Positions 19,587-28,505 are shown, counted from the stretch's first letter. The stretch: DNA of 64,000 nucleotides from Nocardioides caldifontis (GCF_008087345.1 NZ_VHIB01000008.1:62001-126000); one strand, 5' to 3'. The notes: generated by a model from the letters alone, not told the origin. Numbers and translations are program-made.

Positions 19587-19658
19587 GATGCGGCCAGCCT
19601 ACGGCTCGCCCGCGCACCCGTCCCAATCGAGCCGCCCGCCTGCCGGGCCACCTTGCTC

Positions 19659-19685
19659 GTCGGACCCGTCCGGACGGGGTCCGAC
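19659..19685. terminator. Hairpin downstream of ssb
   Basis: GTCGGACCC (19659-19667) pairs with GGGTCCGAC (19677-19685), with a further self-complementary GTCCGGAC inside. It lies 11 bases after the end of the leftward ssb gene. Confidence 0.6.
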
Positions 19686-19696
19686 GTACCCGGGGT

Positions 19697-20167
19697 TCAG
19701 GCGGCGTACTCGGCGGCCAGCTCCTCCTCGAGCCCGACCGGCTCCTGCCCCTCGGCCTCCGTGGCGGAGGGCTGGCGGACCTCCTCCTGCGCGCCCTCCG
19801 CGGGCGCCGCGTCCCGTCGCGGCTTGGAGAAGTGCGTCGTCCCACGGGTGAGGTCGTGCCCCACCAGCAACGCCTCCACGTGCAGCGTCGTGCTCGGCGC
19901 CCCCTCGTCCGGGGTCCAGGTCTCGGTCCTGAGCCGGCCGTGGACGAAGACCGGGTCGCCCTTGCGGATGGAGTGGGCGAGGTTCTCGGCGAGCTGGCGC
20001 CAGGCGGTGACCGTGTACCACGTCGTCTCGCCGTCGACCCACTCCCCGTCCTTCTTGAGCCGCGGGGTCGCGCCGACCCGGAAGGTGGCGACGCTGACGT
20101 CCCGGGCGACCCGGTGGCGCACGTCGCCGCCGACCCAGCCGCGGAAGGTGACGAAGGTGTCGTTCAT
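19697..20167 (-). CDS. ssb: Single-stranded DNA-binding protein without an acidic C-terminal tip
   Basis: 156 residues. An OB-fold with the SSB pattern TFVTFRGWVGGDVRHRV, VATFRVGATPRLKKDGEWVDGETTWYTVTAWRQLAENLAHSIRKGDPVFVHGRLRTETW. The C-terminus ends EEELAAEYAA and lacks the DDxPF tip that recruits replication partners. It is therefore probably a secondary SSB (SsbB-like, for recombination or stress) and not the replicative one, which is an inference. The ATG at 20167 follows an AGGAGAG-type ribosome-binding site. The segment upstream to 20287 holds nothing else I can name. Confidence 0.9.
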   Translation of the reverse strand: MNDTFVTFRGWVGGDVRHRVARDVSVATFRVGATPRLKKDGEWVDGETTWYTVTAWRQLAENLAHSIRKGDPVFVHGRLRTETWTPDEGAPSTTLHVEALLVGHDLTRGTTHFSKPRRDAAPAEGAQEEVRQPSATEAEGQEPVGLEEELAAEYAA

Positions 20168-20287
20168 GAGCTCTCCTCTGTGTCTGGACTGACACGAGGA
20201 GCCTCCGCCACCCGCTGCCGCCGGCCCACCCACCGCCGGCAGGCGGTGGAGAGGACGCGGGTCTCCGCCCTGTGGACGCAGGGCGGC

Positions 20288-21754
20288 TCAGGTGAGCTCG
20301 AGGCCCGGGTACAGCGGGTGCTTGTCCAGGAGCTCCGCGGAGGCGGCCCGCGTCCGCTCGACCACCCCGTCCTCCAGCGTGTACGTCGCCTTGGACGGCG
20401 CGCCTGCCGAGGTGGTCTTCGGCGTGGTGCTCGACAGCACGTCGACCACCAGCTCGGCCACCCGGTCGAACTCGTCGTGCCCGAAGCCGCGGGTGGTCAG
20501 CGCGGGCGTGCCGAAGCGGATGCCGGAGGTGTACCAGGCGCCGTTGGGGTCCGAGGGGACGCTGTTGCGGTTGGTCACCACGCCGGCGTCGAGGAGCGCC
20601 GACTCGGCCTGCCGCCCGGTCAGCCCGAAGGAGGTCACGTCCAGCAGCACGATGTGGTTGTCGGTGCCGCCGGTGACGAGCTTGGCGCCCCGCGAGAGGA
20701 AGCCGTCGGCCAGGGACTTGGCGTTGTCGGCGATCCGCTGGGCGTAGTCGCGGAACGACTGCTGGCGCGCCTCGGCGAGCGCGACGGCCTTCGCCGCCAT
20801 CACGTGCGAGAGCGGGCCGCCGAGCACCATCGGGCAGCCGCGGTCGACCGACGGTGCGAACTCCTCGGTCGCGAGGACCAGGCCGCCACGGGGGCCGCGC
20901 AGCGACTTGTGGGTGGTGGTGGTGACGACGTGGGCGTGCGGGACCGGGTCCTCGTTGCCGGTGAAGACCTTGCCGGCGACCAGCCCGGCGAAGTGCGCCA
21001 TGTCCACCATCAGCGTGGCGTCCACCTCGTCGGCGATCTCGCGCATCTTCGCGAAGTCGATGCGGCGCGGGTAGGCGGAGTAGCCGGCGACGAGGATCAG
21101 CGGGCGGAACTCGCGTGCCGCCTCCCGCACCCGGTCGTAGTCGAGCAGCCCGGTCTCGGGGTCGGTGCCGTAGGAGCGCTGGTGGAACATCTTGCCGCTG
21201 ATGTTCGGCCGGAACCCGTGGGTGAGGTGGCCGCCCGCGTCGAGCGACATCCCGAGCATCCGCTGGTTGCCGAGATCGTGGCGCAGCTCCTCCCAATCGG
21301 CCTCTGTGAGCTCGTTCACGTTCTTGACCGCGTGCTTCTCCAGCGCGGGCGACTCGACGCGGTGCGCGAGGATCGACCAGAACGCCACCAGGTTCGCGTC
21401 GATGCCGGAGTGCGGCTGCGCGTAGGCGTACTCCGCGCCGAACAGCTCGCGGGCGTGCTCGGCGGCGAGCGCCTCGACGGTGTCGACGTTCTGGCACCCG
21501 GCGTAGAAGCGGTGACCGATCGTGCCCTCGGCGTACTTGTCCGAGAACCAGGTGCCCATGGTGAGCAGCACCGCAGGCGAGGCGTAGTTCTCGCTGGCGA
21601 TGAGCTTCAGGGACGCGCGCTGGTCCGCGAGCTCGGCGCGGGTGGCCTCGGCGACACGCGGCTCGACGGCGGCGATGACCTCGAGGGCCGCGTCGTACGC
21701 CTCGGAGGTGCGCCGGGCCAGGTCGGCAGACTGGGACGAGGGAGAGTCGGTCAT
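20288..21754 (-). CDS. glyA: Serine hydroxymethyltransferase (long form)
   Basis: 488 residues, about 60 longer than the E. coli enzyme, with an insertion after the [15 protein letters not shown] region as in other actinobacterial long forms. PLP-dependent conversion of serine and tetrahydrofolate to glycine and methylene-tetrahydrofolate. The PLP lysine is in [15 protein letters not shown]. Other family blocks are [32 protein letters not shown] and [14 protein letters not shown]. Divergent from the sulfate-assimilation operon. Confidence 0.96.
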   Translation of the reverse strand: MTDSPSSQSADLARRTSEAYDAALEVIAAVEPRVAEATRAELADQRASLKLIASENYASPAVLLTMGTWFSDKYAEGTIGHRFYAGCQNVDTVEALAAEHARELFGAEYAYAQPHSGIDANLVAFWSILAHRVESPALEKHAVKNVNELTEADWEELRHDLGNQRMLGMSLDAGGHLTHGFRPNISGKMFHQRSYGTDPETGLLDYDRVREAAREFRPLILVAGYSAYPRRIDFAKMREIADEVDATLMVDMAHFAGLVAGKVFTGNEDPVPHAHVVTTTTHKSLRGPRGGLVLATEEFAPSVDRGCPMVLGGPLSHVMAAKAVALAEARQQSFRDYAQRIADNAKSLADGFLSRGAKLVTGGTDNHIVLLDVTSFGLTGRQAESALLDAGVVTNRNSVPSDPNGAWYTSGIRFGTPALTTRGFGHDEFDRVAELVVDVLSSTTPKTTSAGAPSKATYTLEDGVVERTRAASAELLDKHPLYPGLELT

Positions 21755-21821
21755 GCGCGGAAGCCTAGACCCGTGGCTCTTCGCGCGGGACCCGGCGTCC
21801 GTACCAGAATGTGGACCTCCA

Positions 21822-21836
21822 TCTCATGGCATGAGA
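21822..21836. promoter_or_regulatory. 15-bp perfect palindrome upstream of the sulfur operon
   Basis: TCTCATG-G-CATGAGA, 7-bp perfect arms with one central base, lies 43 bp upstream of the leader peptide start and 67 bp from the divergent glyA start. It is well placed to be an operator for a dimeric repressor of sulfur genes; the regulator is not in the window. Confidence 0.45.
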
Positions 21837-21879
21837 CGCGCATTTGTGAGAACGCCGTCCGTCAGTCGAGACTGGTCCG

Positions 21880-21969
21880 GTGATCAGCGCTGCAACCGCC
21901 CAGTTCCTCGTGGCCCGACGCCACGTGGACCTCGGGCGCACCCGCAGCATGATCTGTATGTCGGCCTGA
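21880..21969 (+). CDS. Leader peptide of the sulfate-assimilation operon
   Basis: A 29-residue reading frame, GTG at 21880 to TGA at 21969, contains the core LVARRHVDLGRTRSMICMSA. This matches the actinobacterial short leader peptides with an RRHVDL core and a terminal Cys that precede cysteine and sulfur-assimilation genes. The single Cys codon (TGT) is four codons from the stop. A perfect hairpin starts 2 bases after the stop. The arrangement fits ribosome stalling at Cys codons when cysteine is short, changing the fate of the downstream hairpin; the mechanism here is inferred. The rest of the 342-bp gap to the sulfite reductase (21991-22096) shows no further gene. Confidence 0.75.
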   Translation: MISAATAQFLVARRHVDLGRTRSMICMSA

Positions 21970-21971
21970 CA

Positions 21972-21990
21972 GTGCCGCCTCCGGCGGCAC
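21972..21990 (+). promoter_or_regulatory. Hairpin just after the leader peptide (candidate attenuator)
   Basis: GTGCCGCC-TCC-GGCGGCAC, a perfect 8-bp stem with a 3-base loop, starting 2 bases after the leader stop codon and 106 bases before the sulfite reductase start. No U-tract follows, so it may be a Rho-independent terminator of the actinobacterial type or a structure that controls ribosome or Rho access. Confidence 0.55.
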
Positions 21991-22096
21991 GACGCCCTGC
22001 TCCACGCAGCCAGGTGCGCAGTCGCCGACACCGCCTTCCGACACCGTCGTCGGGGACGTCAGCGCGAGCGCGCCACGACCTACAGGAACGCACCCC

Positions 22097-23821
22097 ATGA
22101 CGACAGACTCCACCCGCCCTGCGCGCAAGCCCCGAGCCAAGCGCGGAGAGGGCCAGTGGGCACTGGGTTACCGCGAGCCCCTGAACCCCAACGAGCAGTT
22201 CAAGAAGGACGACAACCCGCTCAACGTGCGGGCGCGCATCGAGCACGTCTACTCCAAGCGCGGCTTCTCCTCCATCGACCCCAACGACCTGCGCGGCCGG
22301 ATGCGGTGGCTGGGGCTCTACACCCAGCGGCGCCCCGGGCTCGACGGCGGCAAGACCGCGACGCTCGAGCCGCACGAGCTCGACGACGAGTTCTTCATGA
22401 TGCGGGTCCGCAGCGACGGCCAGCTCCTCTCGGCCGACGCCCTGCGCGCGCTCGGCAGCGTCTCGACCGACTTCGCCCGCGACACGGCGGACATCACCGA
22501 CCGGCAGAACATCCAGTACCACTGGATCCGCATCGAGGACGTGCCCACGATCTGGGAGCGGCTCGAGAGCGTCGGGCTCAGCACCACCGAGGCCTGCGGT
22601 GACTCCCCCCGCCCGTTCCTCGGCTCGCCGGTCGCCGGCATCGCGAAGGACGAGATCATCGACGGCACCCCGGCGCTCGCCGAGATCAAGCGCCGCTTCA
22701 TCGGGGACCCGCAGTACTCCAACCTCCCTCGCAAGTTCAAGACGTCGGTCTCCGGCCACCCCAGCCTCGACGGCGCCCCCGAAGTCAACGACGTCTCCTT
22801 CGTGGGCACGGTGCACCCGGACCACGGCCCCGGCTTCGACCTGTGGGTCGGCGGCGGCCTGTCGACCAACCCGATGCTCGCGCAGAAGCTCGGCGTCTGG
22901 GTCCCGCTCGACGAGGTGGCCGACGTCTGGGAAGGCGTCGTCGGGATCTTCCGCGACTACGGTTACCGCCGGCTCCGCAGCCGCGCGCGGCTGAAGTTCC
23001 TCGTCGCCGACTGGGGCGTGGAGAAGTTCCGCGACGTGCTCGAGAACGAGTACCTCAAGCGCAAGCTCGTCGACGGCCCCTCCCCCGGCGCCCCCGACGT
23101 CAGCGGCGACCACATCGGCGTGCACGAGCAGAAGGACGGCAAGTTCTACATCGGTGTCGCGCCGACGGCCGGCCGGGTCTCCGGCACGATCCTCACCGCG
23201 GTGGGCGACGTCGTCGAGCGGTACGGCGCGGCCGGCGCCCGGTTCACGTCGTACCAGAAGCTCGTGGTCATCGGGGTCGACGGCGCCGACGTCGAGTCGG
23301 TCGTCTCGGACCTGGAGGACGTCGGTCTCTCGGCGCGGCCCTCCCCCTGGCGGCGGTCGACCATGGCCTGCACCGGGATCGAGTTCTGCAAGCTCGCGAT
23401 CGTCGAGACCAAGGAGCGCGCGATCCGGCTCGTCGACGAGCTCGAGCGCCGGTTCCCCGACCTCGACACCCCGATCACCGTCAACGTCAACGGCTGCCCC
23501 AACGCCTGCGCGCGGACCCAGGTCGCGGACATCGGGCTCAAGGGCCAGCTCGTCCTCGACGCCGACGGCAACCAGGTCGAGGGGTTCCAGGTGCACCTCG
23601 GCGGTGGCATCGGGCTGGCCGGTGCGACCGCGAGCGCGCCGTTCGGCCGCAAGCTGCGGGCGCACAAGGTGATCAGCGCCGGGCTCGACGACTACATCAC
23701 CAACGTCGTGCACGCCTACCTCGCCGAGCGCGAGGAGGGCGAGCCGTTCAACGCCTGGGTGGCACGCGCCGACGAGGCGTCGCTCAAGGGTGAGCGGGTC
23801 CTGGCAGGGGCCTCCGCATGA
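22097..23821 (+). CDS. sir: Ferredoxin-dependent sulfite reductase (nitrite/sulfite reductase family)
   Basis: 574 residues. Six-electron reduction of sulfite to sulfide using siroheme and a 4Fe-4S cluster. The cluster and siroheme ligands are seen as two Cys pairs, CTGIEFCKLA and NGCPNACARTQ. N-terminal blocks are FMMRVRSDGQLLSADALRALG and TDRQNIQYHWIRIEDVPTIW. Family membership alone would allow nitrite as substrate. The neighbours cysH and sirohydrochlorin chelatase, plus the cysteine-type leader, make sulfite the likely one (compare M. tuberculosis SirA/NirA). The stop overlaps the next start (ATGA). Confidence 0.92.
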   Translation: MTTDSTRPARKPRAKRGEGQWALGYREPLNPNEQFKKDDNPLNVRARIEHVYSKRGFSSIDPNDLRGRMRWLGLYTQRRPGLDGGKTATLEPHELDDEFFMMRVRSDGQLLSADALRALGSVSTDFARDTADITDRQNIQYHWIRIEDVPTIWERLESVGLSTTEACGDSPRPFLGSPVAGIAKDEIIDGTPALAEIKRRFIGDPQYSNLPRKFKTSVSGHPSLDGAPEVNDVSFVGTVHPDHGPGFDLWVGGGLSTNPMLAQKLGVWVPLDEVADVWEGVVGIFRDYGYRRLRSRARLKFLVADWGVEKFRDVLENEYLKRKLVDGPSPGAPDVSGDHIGVHEQKDGKFYIGVAPTAGRVSGTILTAVGDVVERYGAAGARFTSYQKLVVIGVDGADVESVVSDLEDVGLSARPSPWRRSTMACTGIEFCKLAIVETKERAIRLVDELERRFPDLDTPITVNVNGCPNACARTQVADIGLKGQLVLDADGNQVEGFQVHLGGGIGLAGATASAPFGRKLRAHKVISAGLDDYITNVVHAYLAEREEGEPFNAWVARADEASLKGERVLAGASA

Positions 23822-23979
23822 GCGAGCGCATGGCGCCGTTCCACTGCCCCTACTGCGGCGAGGAAGACCTGCGCCCGCACGAGGTCGCCGAGGGCTCCGG
23901 CCACGGCGCCTGGGAGTGCCGGTCCTGCATGCGCGCGTTCAAGCTGTCGTTCCTCGGTCTGCTGAGGCCGACCTCGTGA
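23818..23979 (+). CDS. 53-residue zinc-ribbon protein of the sulfate-assimilation operon
   Basis: A short gene between sulfite reductase and cysH, joined to both by overlaps (ATGA at 23818 and GTGA at 23976), so it must be translated with them. It has two CxxC pairs, FHCPYCGEEDL and WECRSCMRAF, spaced as in a rubredoxin-like or zinc-ribbon fold. I do not know a demonstrated function. A small metal-binding or electron-carrier partner for the reductases is a reasonable guess from context, and that is inference only. Confidence 0.8.
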   Translation: MSERMAPFHCPYCGEEDLRPHEVAEGSGHGAWECRSCMRAFKLSFLGLLRPTS

Positions 23980-24722
23980 CGGCCGCGACGAGCACGCGCG
24001 CCTTCCACGCACGGGGCACCGCGACGGAGGGGCGCAGCGAGCAGGAGCTGCGCGACCTCGTGAGGCACGCCGGCGCCGAGCTGGAGCTCGCCCCCGCCGA
24101 GGTGATCATCGAGTGGGCCGCCGCCACCTTCGGCGAGCGGTTCTGCGTCACCTCGTCGATGGGCGACGCCGTCCTGGCCCACCTCGCGTCGTCGGTGGTG
24201 CCGGGGATCGACCTGGTCTTCCTCGACACCGGCTACCACTTCGCCGAGACGATCGGGACCCGTGACGCGGTGGCGGCGACGCTGCCGGTGAACCTCATCT
24301 CGATCACCCCGGTGCAGAGCGTCACCGAGCAGGACGCCGAGCACGGGCCACGCCTCTACGAGCGCGACCCCGACCTGTGCTGCGCGCTGCGCAAGGTCAA
24401 GCCGCTCGAGGAGTCGCTGTCCGGCTACGACGCGTGGGCCACCGGGCTGCGCCGCGCCGAGACCCGCAACCGGGTGATCGCGCCGGTCATCGGCTGGGAC
24501 GCCCGCAAGCGCAAGGTCAAGGTCTCGCCGCTCGCCCGGTGGAGCGACGACCAGGTCGAGCGCTACGTCGCGGAGAACGGCGTCCTGGTGAACCCGCTGC
24601 AGTACGACGGCTACCCCTCGATCGGCTGCGCCCCCTGCACCCGGCGGGTCGCTCCCGGAGCCGACCCCCGCAGCGGCCGCTGGGCCGGCACCGGCAAGAC
24701 CGAGTGCGGGATCCACGCCTGA
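23976..24722 (+). CDS. cysH: Assimilatory adenylyl-sulfate (APS) reductase
   Basis: 248 residues from the GTG at 23976. Reduces APS to sulfite with electrons from thioredoxin. The 4Fe-4S ligands that mark APS (not PAPS) reductases are present as a CC pair in DLCCALRKVKPL and a CxxC in GCAPCTRR. The catalytic Cys is in the C-terminal GKTECGIH. The P-loop-like SSMGDAVLAHL and the LDTGYHFAET stretch are typical. ATP sulfurylase genes cysD/cysN are not in this operon. Confidence 0.96.
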   Translation: MTAATSTRAFHARGTATEGRSEQELRDLVRHAGAELELAPAEVIIEWAAATFGERFCVTSSMGDAVLAHLASSVVPGIDLVFLDTGYHFAETIGTRDAVAATLPVNLISITPVQSVTEQDAEHGPRLYERDPDLCCALRKVKPLEESLSGYDAWATGLRRAETRNRVIAPVIGWDARKRKVKVSPLARWSDDQVERYVAENGVLVNPLQYDGYPSIGCAPCTRRVAPGADPRSGRWAGTGKTECGIHA

Positions 24723-24787
24723 CCCGACCACCCACCGAACGACACCGAACGACCCCAGAGAAGAACGAACCGAGAGGAGGCTGACCG

Positions 24788-25531
24788 ATGACCGCTCCCG
24801 CCCTGGTGGCCCTGGCCCACGGCAGCCGTGACCCTCGCTCTGCGAGCACCGTCCGCCAGCTCATCGACGAGGTCCGCCGGATGCGCCCCGACCTGCGCAT
24901 CGAGCCGGCCTTCCTCGAGCTCTCCAAGCCGTCGTTCAGCCAGGTGGTCGACCGGCTGGTGAAGGCCGGGTACGACGAGATCGTCGTCGTACCCCTCCTG
25001 CTCAGCGAGGCCTACCACGCGAAGGTCGACGTGCCCTCCGTGGTCGCCGAGGCCACCGCCCGCCACGAGGGGCTCCGGATCCGGGTGACCGACGTGCTGG
25101 GCCTGGAGCCGGTCTTCCTCGACGTGCTCGACCGCCGGCTCCGCGAGGCGCTGCAGGCCGCGCGGGTCCGCGAGCTCGACGCCCTGGTGCTCGCCGCCGC
25201 CGGCACCACCGACGCGCTCGCCAGCCAGTCGATCAGCCGGCTCGCGCGGCTCTGGGGAGCCCGGCACAAGCTCCCGGTGATGGCGGCGTTCGCCTCGGCG
25301 AGCCCGCCGGCCACCGGCGAGGCGGTCCGCGCGTTCCGCGCCGAGGGGCGCCGTCACATCGCAGTCGGCGCGCTGTTCCTCGCTCCCGGGTTCCTCTACG
25401 ACCGTGCGGCCGAGCTGGCGCTCGAGGCCGGCGCCGTCGCGGTGTCCCAGCCGTTCGGGGCCGACCCTGAGGTCGCCCGCACCGTGCTCGCGAGGTACCT
25501 CGTCGGCGCGGTCGAGCTCGTCCCCGTCTGA
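24788..25531 (+). CDS. sirB: Sirohydrochlorin ferro-/cobaltochelatase (CbiX/SirB-like)
   Basis: 247 residues built from two similar halves. The metal-binding His of the first half is in [11 protein letters not shown], and a second is in [16 protein letters not shown]. Inserts the metal into sirohydrochlorin. Because it follows sulfite reductase and cysH, iron insertion to make siroheme is the likely job. A strong ribosome-binding site (GAGAGGAGG) precedes the ATG at 24788. The upstream gap of 65 bp shows no terminator, so it belongs to the same operon. Confidence 0.9.
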   Translation: MTAPALVALAHGSRDPRSASTVRQLIDEVRRMRPDLRIEPAFLELSKPSFSQVVDRLVKAGYDEIVVVPLLLSEAYHAKVDVPSVVAEATARHEGLRIRVTDVLGLEPVFLDVLDRRLREALQAARVRELDALVLAAAGTTDALASQSISRLARLWGARHKLPVMAAFASASPPATGEAVRAFRAEGRRHIAVGALFLAPGFLYDRAAELALEAGAVAVSQPFGADPEVARTVLARYLVGAVELVPV

Positions 25532-25569
25532 CGTCCGGACGGTCAGGTCGGTCGACTAGGCTCAGACGC

Positions 25570-26967
25570 ATGGCCAACAAGTTCGATGTCGTCGTCCTCG
25601 GTGCGGGCCCCGGTGGGTACGTCGCCGCCATCCGCGCGTCCCAGCTGGGGCTGAAGACGGCGGTCATCGAGAAGAAGTACTGGGGCGGGGTCTGCCTCAA
25701 CGTCGGCTGCATCCCGAGCAAGGCGCTGCTCAAGAACGCCGAGCTCGCCCACGTGATCAACCACGAGAAGGACAAGTTCGGGATCACCGGCGACGCCTCG
25801 ATGGAGTTCGGCCCGACCCACGAGCGCAGCCGCAAGGTCGCCAACGGCATGGCCAAGGGCGTCCACTTCCTGATGAAGAAGAACAAGATCACCGAGATCG
25901 ACGGCTGGGGCACCTTCGTCGACGCCAAGACGATCTCGGTGGAGAAGGACGGCGGCGAGACCGAGGAGGTCACCGCCGACCACATCATCATCGCCACCGG
26001 CGCGACCACCCGGCTCATCCCCGGCACCGAGCTCTCCGACCGGGTCGTGACCTACGAGGAGCAGATCCTCGACGAGCAGCTCCCGGGCAGCATCGTGATC
26101 GCCGGCTCCGGCGCGATCGGCGTCGAGTTCGCCTACGTCATGGCCAACTTCGGCGTCGACGTGACGATCGTGGAGTTCCTCGACCGCATGGTCCCGACCG
26201 AGGACGAGGAGATCTCCAAGGAGCTCGCCAAGCACTACAAGAAGCTCGGCGTGAAGGTGCTCACCGGCACCAGGGTCGAGAAGATCGACGACTCCGGCGA
26301 CAAGGTGAAGGTCACCGTCTCCTCGGAGAAGAACGGCGAGCAGGTGCTCGAGACCGACAAGGTGCTGCAGGCGATCGGCTTCGCCCCGCGGCTCGACGGC
26401 TACGGCCTCGACAAGACCGGCGTGCGCACCACCGACCGCGGCGCGATCGAGGTCGACTCGCGGGGCCGCACCAACGTCGACGGCCTGTACGCCATCGGTG
26501 ACGTCACCGGCAAGATGATGCTCGCCCACACCGCCGAGGCGATGGGCGTGGTGGCCGCCGAGACGATCGCCGGCGCCGAGACCGTCGAGATCGACTTCGA
26601 CATGATCCCGCGGGCGACGTACTGCCAGCCGCAGATCGCGTCGTTCGGCTACAGCGAGGCCCAGGCCAAGGACCGCGGATACGACGTGAAGGTCGCGAAG
26701 TTCCCCTTCTCCGCCAACGGCAAGGCGCAGGGGCTCGGCGACGCCGTCGGCTTCGTGAAGGTCGTCGCCGACGCGAAGTACAACGAGATCATCGGCGCCC
26801 ACATGATCGGCCCCGACGTCACCGAGCTGCTCCCGGCGCTCACGCTGGCGCAGAAGTGGGACCTGACGGCCGACGAGGTGGCGCGGAACATCTTCGCCCA
26901 CCCGACGCTCTCCGAGGCGGTCAAGGAGGCCGTCGAGGGGATCGCCGGCCACATGATCAACCTCTGA
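25570..26967 (+). CDS. lpdA: Dihydrolipoyl dehydrogenase
   Basis: 465 residues. The E3 flavoprotein of pyruvate and 2-oxoglutarate dehydrogenase complexes; reoxidises dihydrolipoamide with NAD+. The FAD-binding motif is [17 protein letters not shown], the redox disulfide is in [13 protein letters not shown], the NAD motif is [16 protein letters not shown], and the C-terminal His-Glu pair is in [13 protein letters not shown]. The ATG at 25570 is canonical. Starts 38 bp after the chelatase gene but is probably a separate unit. Confidence 0.96.
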   Translation: MANKFDVVVLGAGPGGYVAAIRASQLGLKTAVIEKKYWGGVCLNVGCIPSKALLKNAELAHVINHEKDKFGITGDASMEFGPTHERSRKVANGMAKGVHFLMKKNKITEIDGWGTFVDAKTISVEKDGGETEEVTADHIIIATGATTRLIPGTELSDRVVTYEEQILDEQLPGSIVIAGSGAIGVEFAYVMANFGVDVTIVEFLDRMVPTEDEEISKELAKHYKKLGVKVLTGTRVEKIDDSGDKVKVTVSSEKNGEQVLETDKVLQAIGFAPRLDGYGLDKTGVRTTDRGAIEVDSRGRTNVDGLYAIGDVTGKMMLAHTAEAMGVVAAETIAGAETVEIDFDMIPRATYCQPQIASFGYSEAQAKDRGYDVKVAKFPFSANGKAQGLGDAVGFVKVVADAKYNEIIGAHMIGPDVTELLPALTLAQKWDLTADEVARNIFAHPTLSEAVKEAVEGIAGHMINL

Positions 26968-27013
26968 CGGAGCCCCCGAGCTCGGCGGACGCCCACCCCC
27001 TGGCGCGACCCAG

Positions 27014-27038
27014 TTTGTGGCATTACATTTGCTACAAA
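27014..27038. promoter_or_regulatory. Candidate GntR operator upstream of the membrane protein gene
   Basis: TTTGTGGC (27014-27021), 9 bases, then GCTACAAA (27031-27038): an inverted repeat with one mismatch in 8 bp arms, 22 bp before the ATG at 27061. The AT-rich spacer contains TACATT, a possible -10 element. Its position suggests self-repression by the GntR protein encoded second in this operon. Confidence 0.5.
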
Positions 27039-27060
27039 GCTCGGTACACATGGGAGCGTC

Positions 27061-27936
27061 ATGGAGTACGTGGTGTACATCGCCGTGGTCATGCTCATCG
27101 GCGGGCTGTTCACGATCTTCTACCTGCGATCGGCCCGTGAAGACGCCGAGGAGGAGGTGCACAAGCGCAAGGTGCTCAACCCCGCCGTGCCGATGTCGCC
27201 ATCAGTGGAACGGTGGCTGGTAGAGGCGGAGCTCCGAGAGACCCGCTACGTCGGTGTCGGGGGGCTCTGGGGGTTCATGCTGGGCGCCGCCTGGCCGGGA
27301 GCGAGTGACGCTCTGCGCGACGCCCCCGCGTACTGGCTGGCCAGCGGCGTGTGCGGCGCCTGTGGCACCGTGCTCGGCTCGCTGCTGGCAGCCCACCGCA
27401 CCCAACCGCTGCGCGATGGCAGCGTCCGCGTCGCGGAAGTGCGGCGACGCGTTCTCTCCGACTACGTCGGGCTCTGGGGACGTGCCGGGCTGCTCGCTAC
27501 ACCGGCGCTGACGTGCGGGGCGCTGTCCATCGCCGTCGGACTCGACGCGCACGTCGCAGGAAGCACCGCCACGAAGCTCGTGGTGGTCATCGCCACTGCG
27601 CTGGTGGTGACGGTCGCGGCACCGATCGTTGCCCGCGCGCTCCTCACGCGGCCTCTGGGCAGCAATGGTCCGGAGGGGGCGTACTGGCACCACACCATGG
27701 TGCAGGAGAACGTGAATCGCCTCGCCCGCTTGTCACTTGTCACGGCCTCGCTCAGTGCACTGGTCGCCGTCTACTACACCGCACTCAACGCTGCGTCGCT
27801 TCCCGACGCGTTGCTCTCGTCGAGTGCAGCCCTGCTCCTGGCGTGGTGTGCGGTCACCCTGTCGCTGGCTGTTGCCCGGAAGGCAACGGCCTCCGCCGTC
27901 AAGGCGAGCTCCATGCACCCAGGGGCGGCTCGATGA
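27061..27936 (+). CDS. Multi-pass membrane protein of unknown function
   Basis: 291 residues. One N-terminal anchor (YVVYIAVVMLIGGLFTIFYL) is followed by about six further hydrophobic segments (for instance LLATPALTCGALSIAVGL and LVVVIATALVVTVAAPIVA). I recognise no domain. Base composition is somewhat less GC-biased at third positions than the neighbours. It is translationally coupled (ATGA) to a YtrA-type GntR regulator. In this regulator family that arrangement usually means an integral membrane or ABC system controlled by its own repressor. No ATPase gene is present here, so an exporter is not supported. Confidence 0.75.
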   Translation: MEYVVYIAVVMLIGGLFTIFYLRSAREDAEEEVHKRKVLNPAVPMSPSVERWLVEAELRETRYVGVGGLWGFMLGAAWPGASDALRDAPAYWLASGVCGACGTVLGSLLAAHRTQPLRDGSVRVAEVRRRVLSDYVGLWGRAGLLATPALTCGALSIAVGLDAHVAGSTATKLVVVIATALVVTVAAPIVARALLTRPLGSNGPEGAYWHHTMVQENVNRLARLSLVTASLSALVAVYYTALNAASLPDALLSSSAALLLAWCAVTLSLAVARKATASAVKASSMHPGAAR

Positions 27937-28307
27937 ACCTCATCGTCGACACCGCGTCCGCCGTCCCGCCGTACGAGCAGGTCCGCGCGCAGATCGCGCA
28001 GCAGGTGGCGGACGGGGAGCTCCCGGCGGGCACGAAGCTGGCGACGGTCCGGCAGCTCGCTGAAGACCTCGGGCTCGCGCCGAACACGGTCGCCCGCGCC
28101 TACAAGGAGCTCGAGGCCGACGGCGTGATCGAGACCCACGGGCGGCGTGGCACGTTCGTCCGCTCGTCGGCTGCCGAGTCGTCCACGTCCGCGGTCCAGG
28201 CGGTCCGCGCGTACGTCGCCGCCGCACGCCGCCTCGGGCTTACCCGCCCCGAGGCAGTCCGGCTCGTCGAGGACGCCTGGCTCGGCGAGCACGCCCCTCC
28301 CGCCTGA
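27933..28307 (+). CDS. GntR-family regulator, YtrA type
   Basis: 124 residues. The winged helix-turn-helix is typical of GntR proteins: PPYEQVRAQIAQQVADGELPAGTKLATVRQLAEDLGLAPNTVARAYKELEADGVIETHGRRGTFV. Only a short C-terminal helix follows (about 45 residues), which marks the YtrA subfamily, dimeric repressors of the operon they sit in. The ATG at 27933 overlaps the upstream stop. The palindrome at 27014-27038 is the obvious candidate binding site. Confidence 0.9.
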   Translation: MNLIVDTASAVPPYEQVRAQIAQQVADGELPAGTKLATVRQLAEDLGLAPNTVARAYKELEADGVIETHGRRGTFVRSSAAESSTSAVQAVRAYVAAARRLGLTRPEAVRLVEDAWLGEHAPPA

Positions 28308-28325
28308 GGTCGCCTGGTGGTCGGT

Positions 28326-28344
28326 GACCCCGGGTGTCGGGGTC
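28326..28344. terminator. Hairpin after the GntR gene
   Basis: GACCCCG-GGTGT-CGGGGTC, a perfect 7-bp stem 18 bases after the regulator stop, facing the convergent gene ending at 28506. The rest of the 198-bp gap (28345-28505) shows nothing I can name. Confidence 0.5.
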
Positions 28345-28505
28345 GTGTTGACCCGCCCGTCGTGGCGCGGGGGGCCGACAGGTCCGGGACCACCCAGATG
28401 CGCGGATCTTCACGCCGTAGGGCGCGCAACCCGTCAGGATCCGTTCGGATGCACGATGCGACCCTCTCTCGCCGCGCCACGAGGGGCGGCTCAACACCGC
28501 TGGCG

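Noticed and set aside
21765-22031. Open frames opposite and beside the sulfur leader region, including a plus-strand frame starting at the ATG near 21810
   Set aside because: No ribosome-binding site, family resemblance or coupling. The RRHVDL leader frame explains the region better.
21755-22096. SAM or other metabolite riboswitch upstream of sulfite reductase
   Set aside because: No conserved multi-helix core could be recognised. The short leader frame and single hairpin point to translation-dependent attenuation instead.
22097-23821. Assimilatory nitrite reductase
   Set aside because: The family fits, but the neighbours (cysH, chelatase, Cys-type leader) and the absence of nitrate genes favour sulfite.
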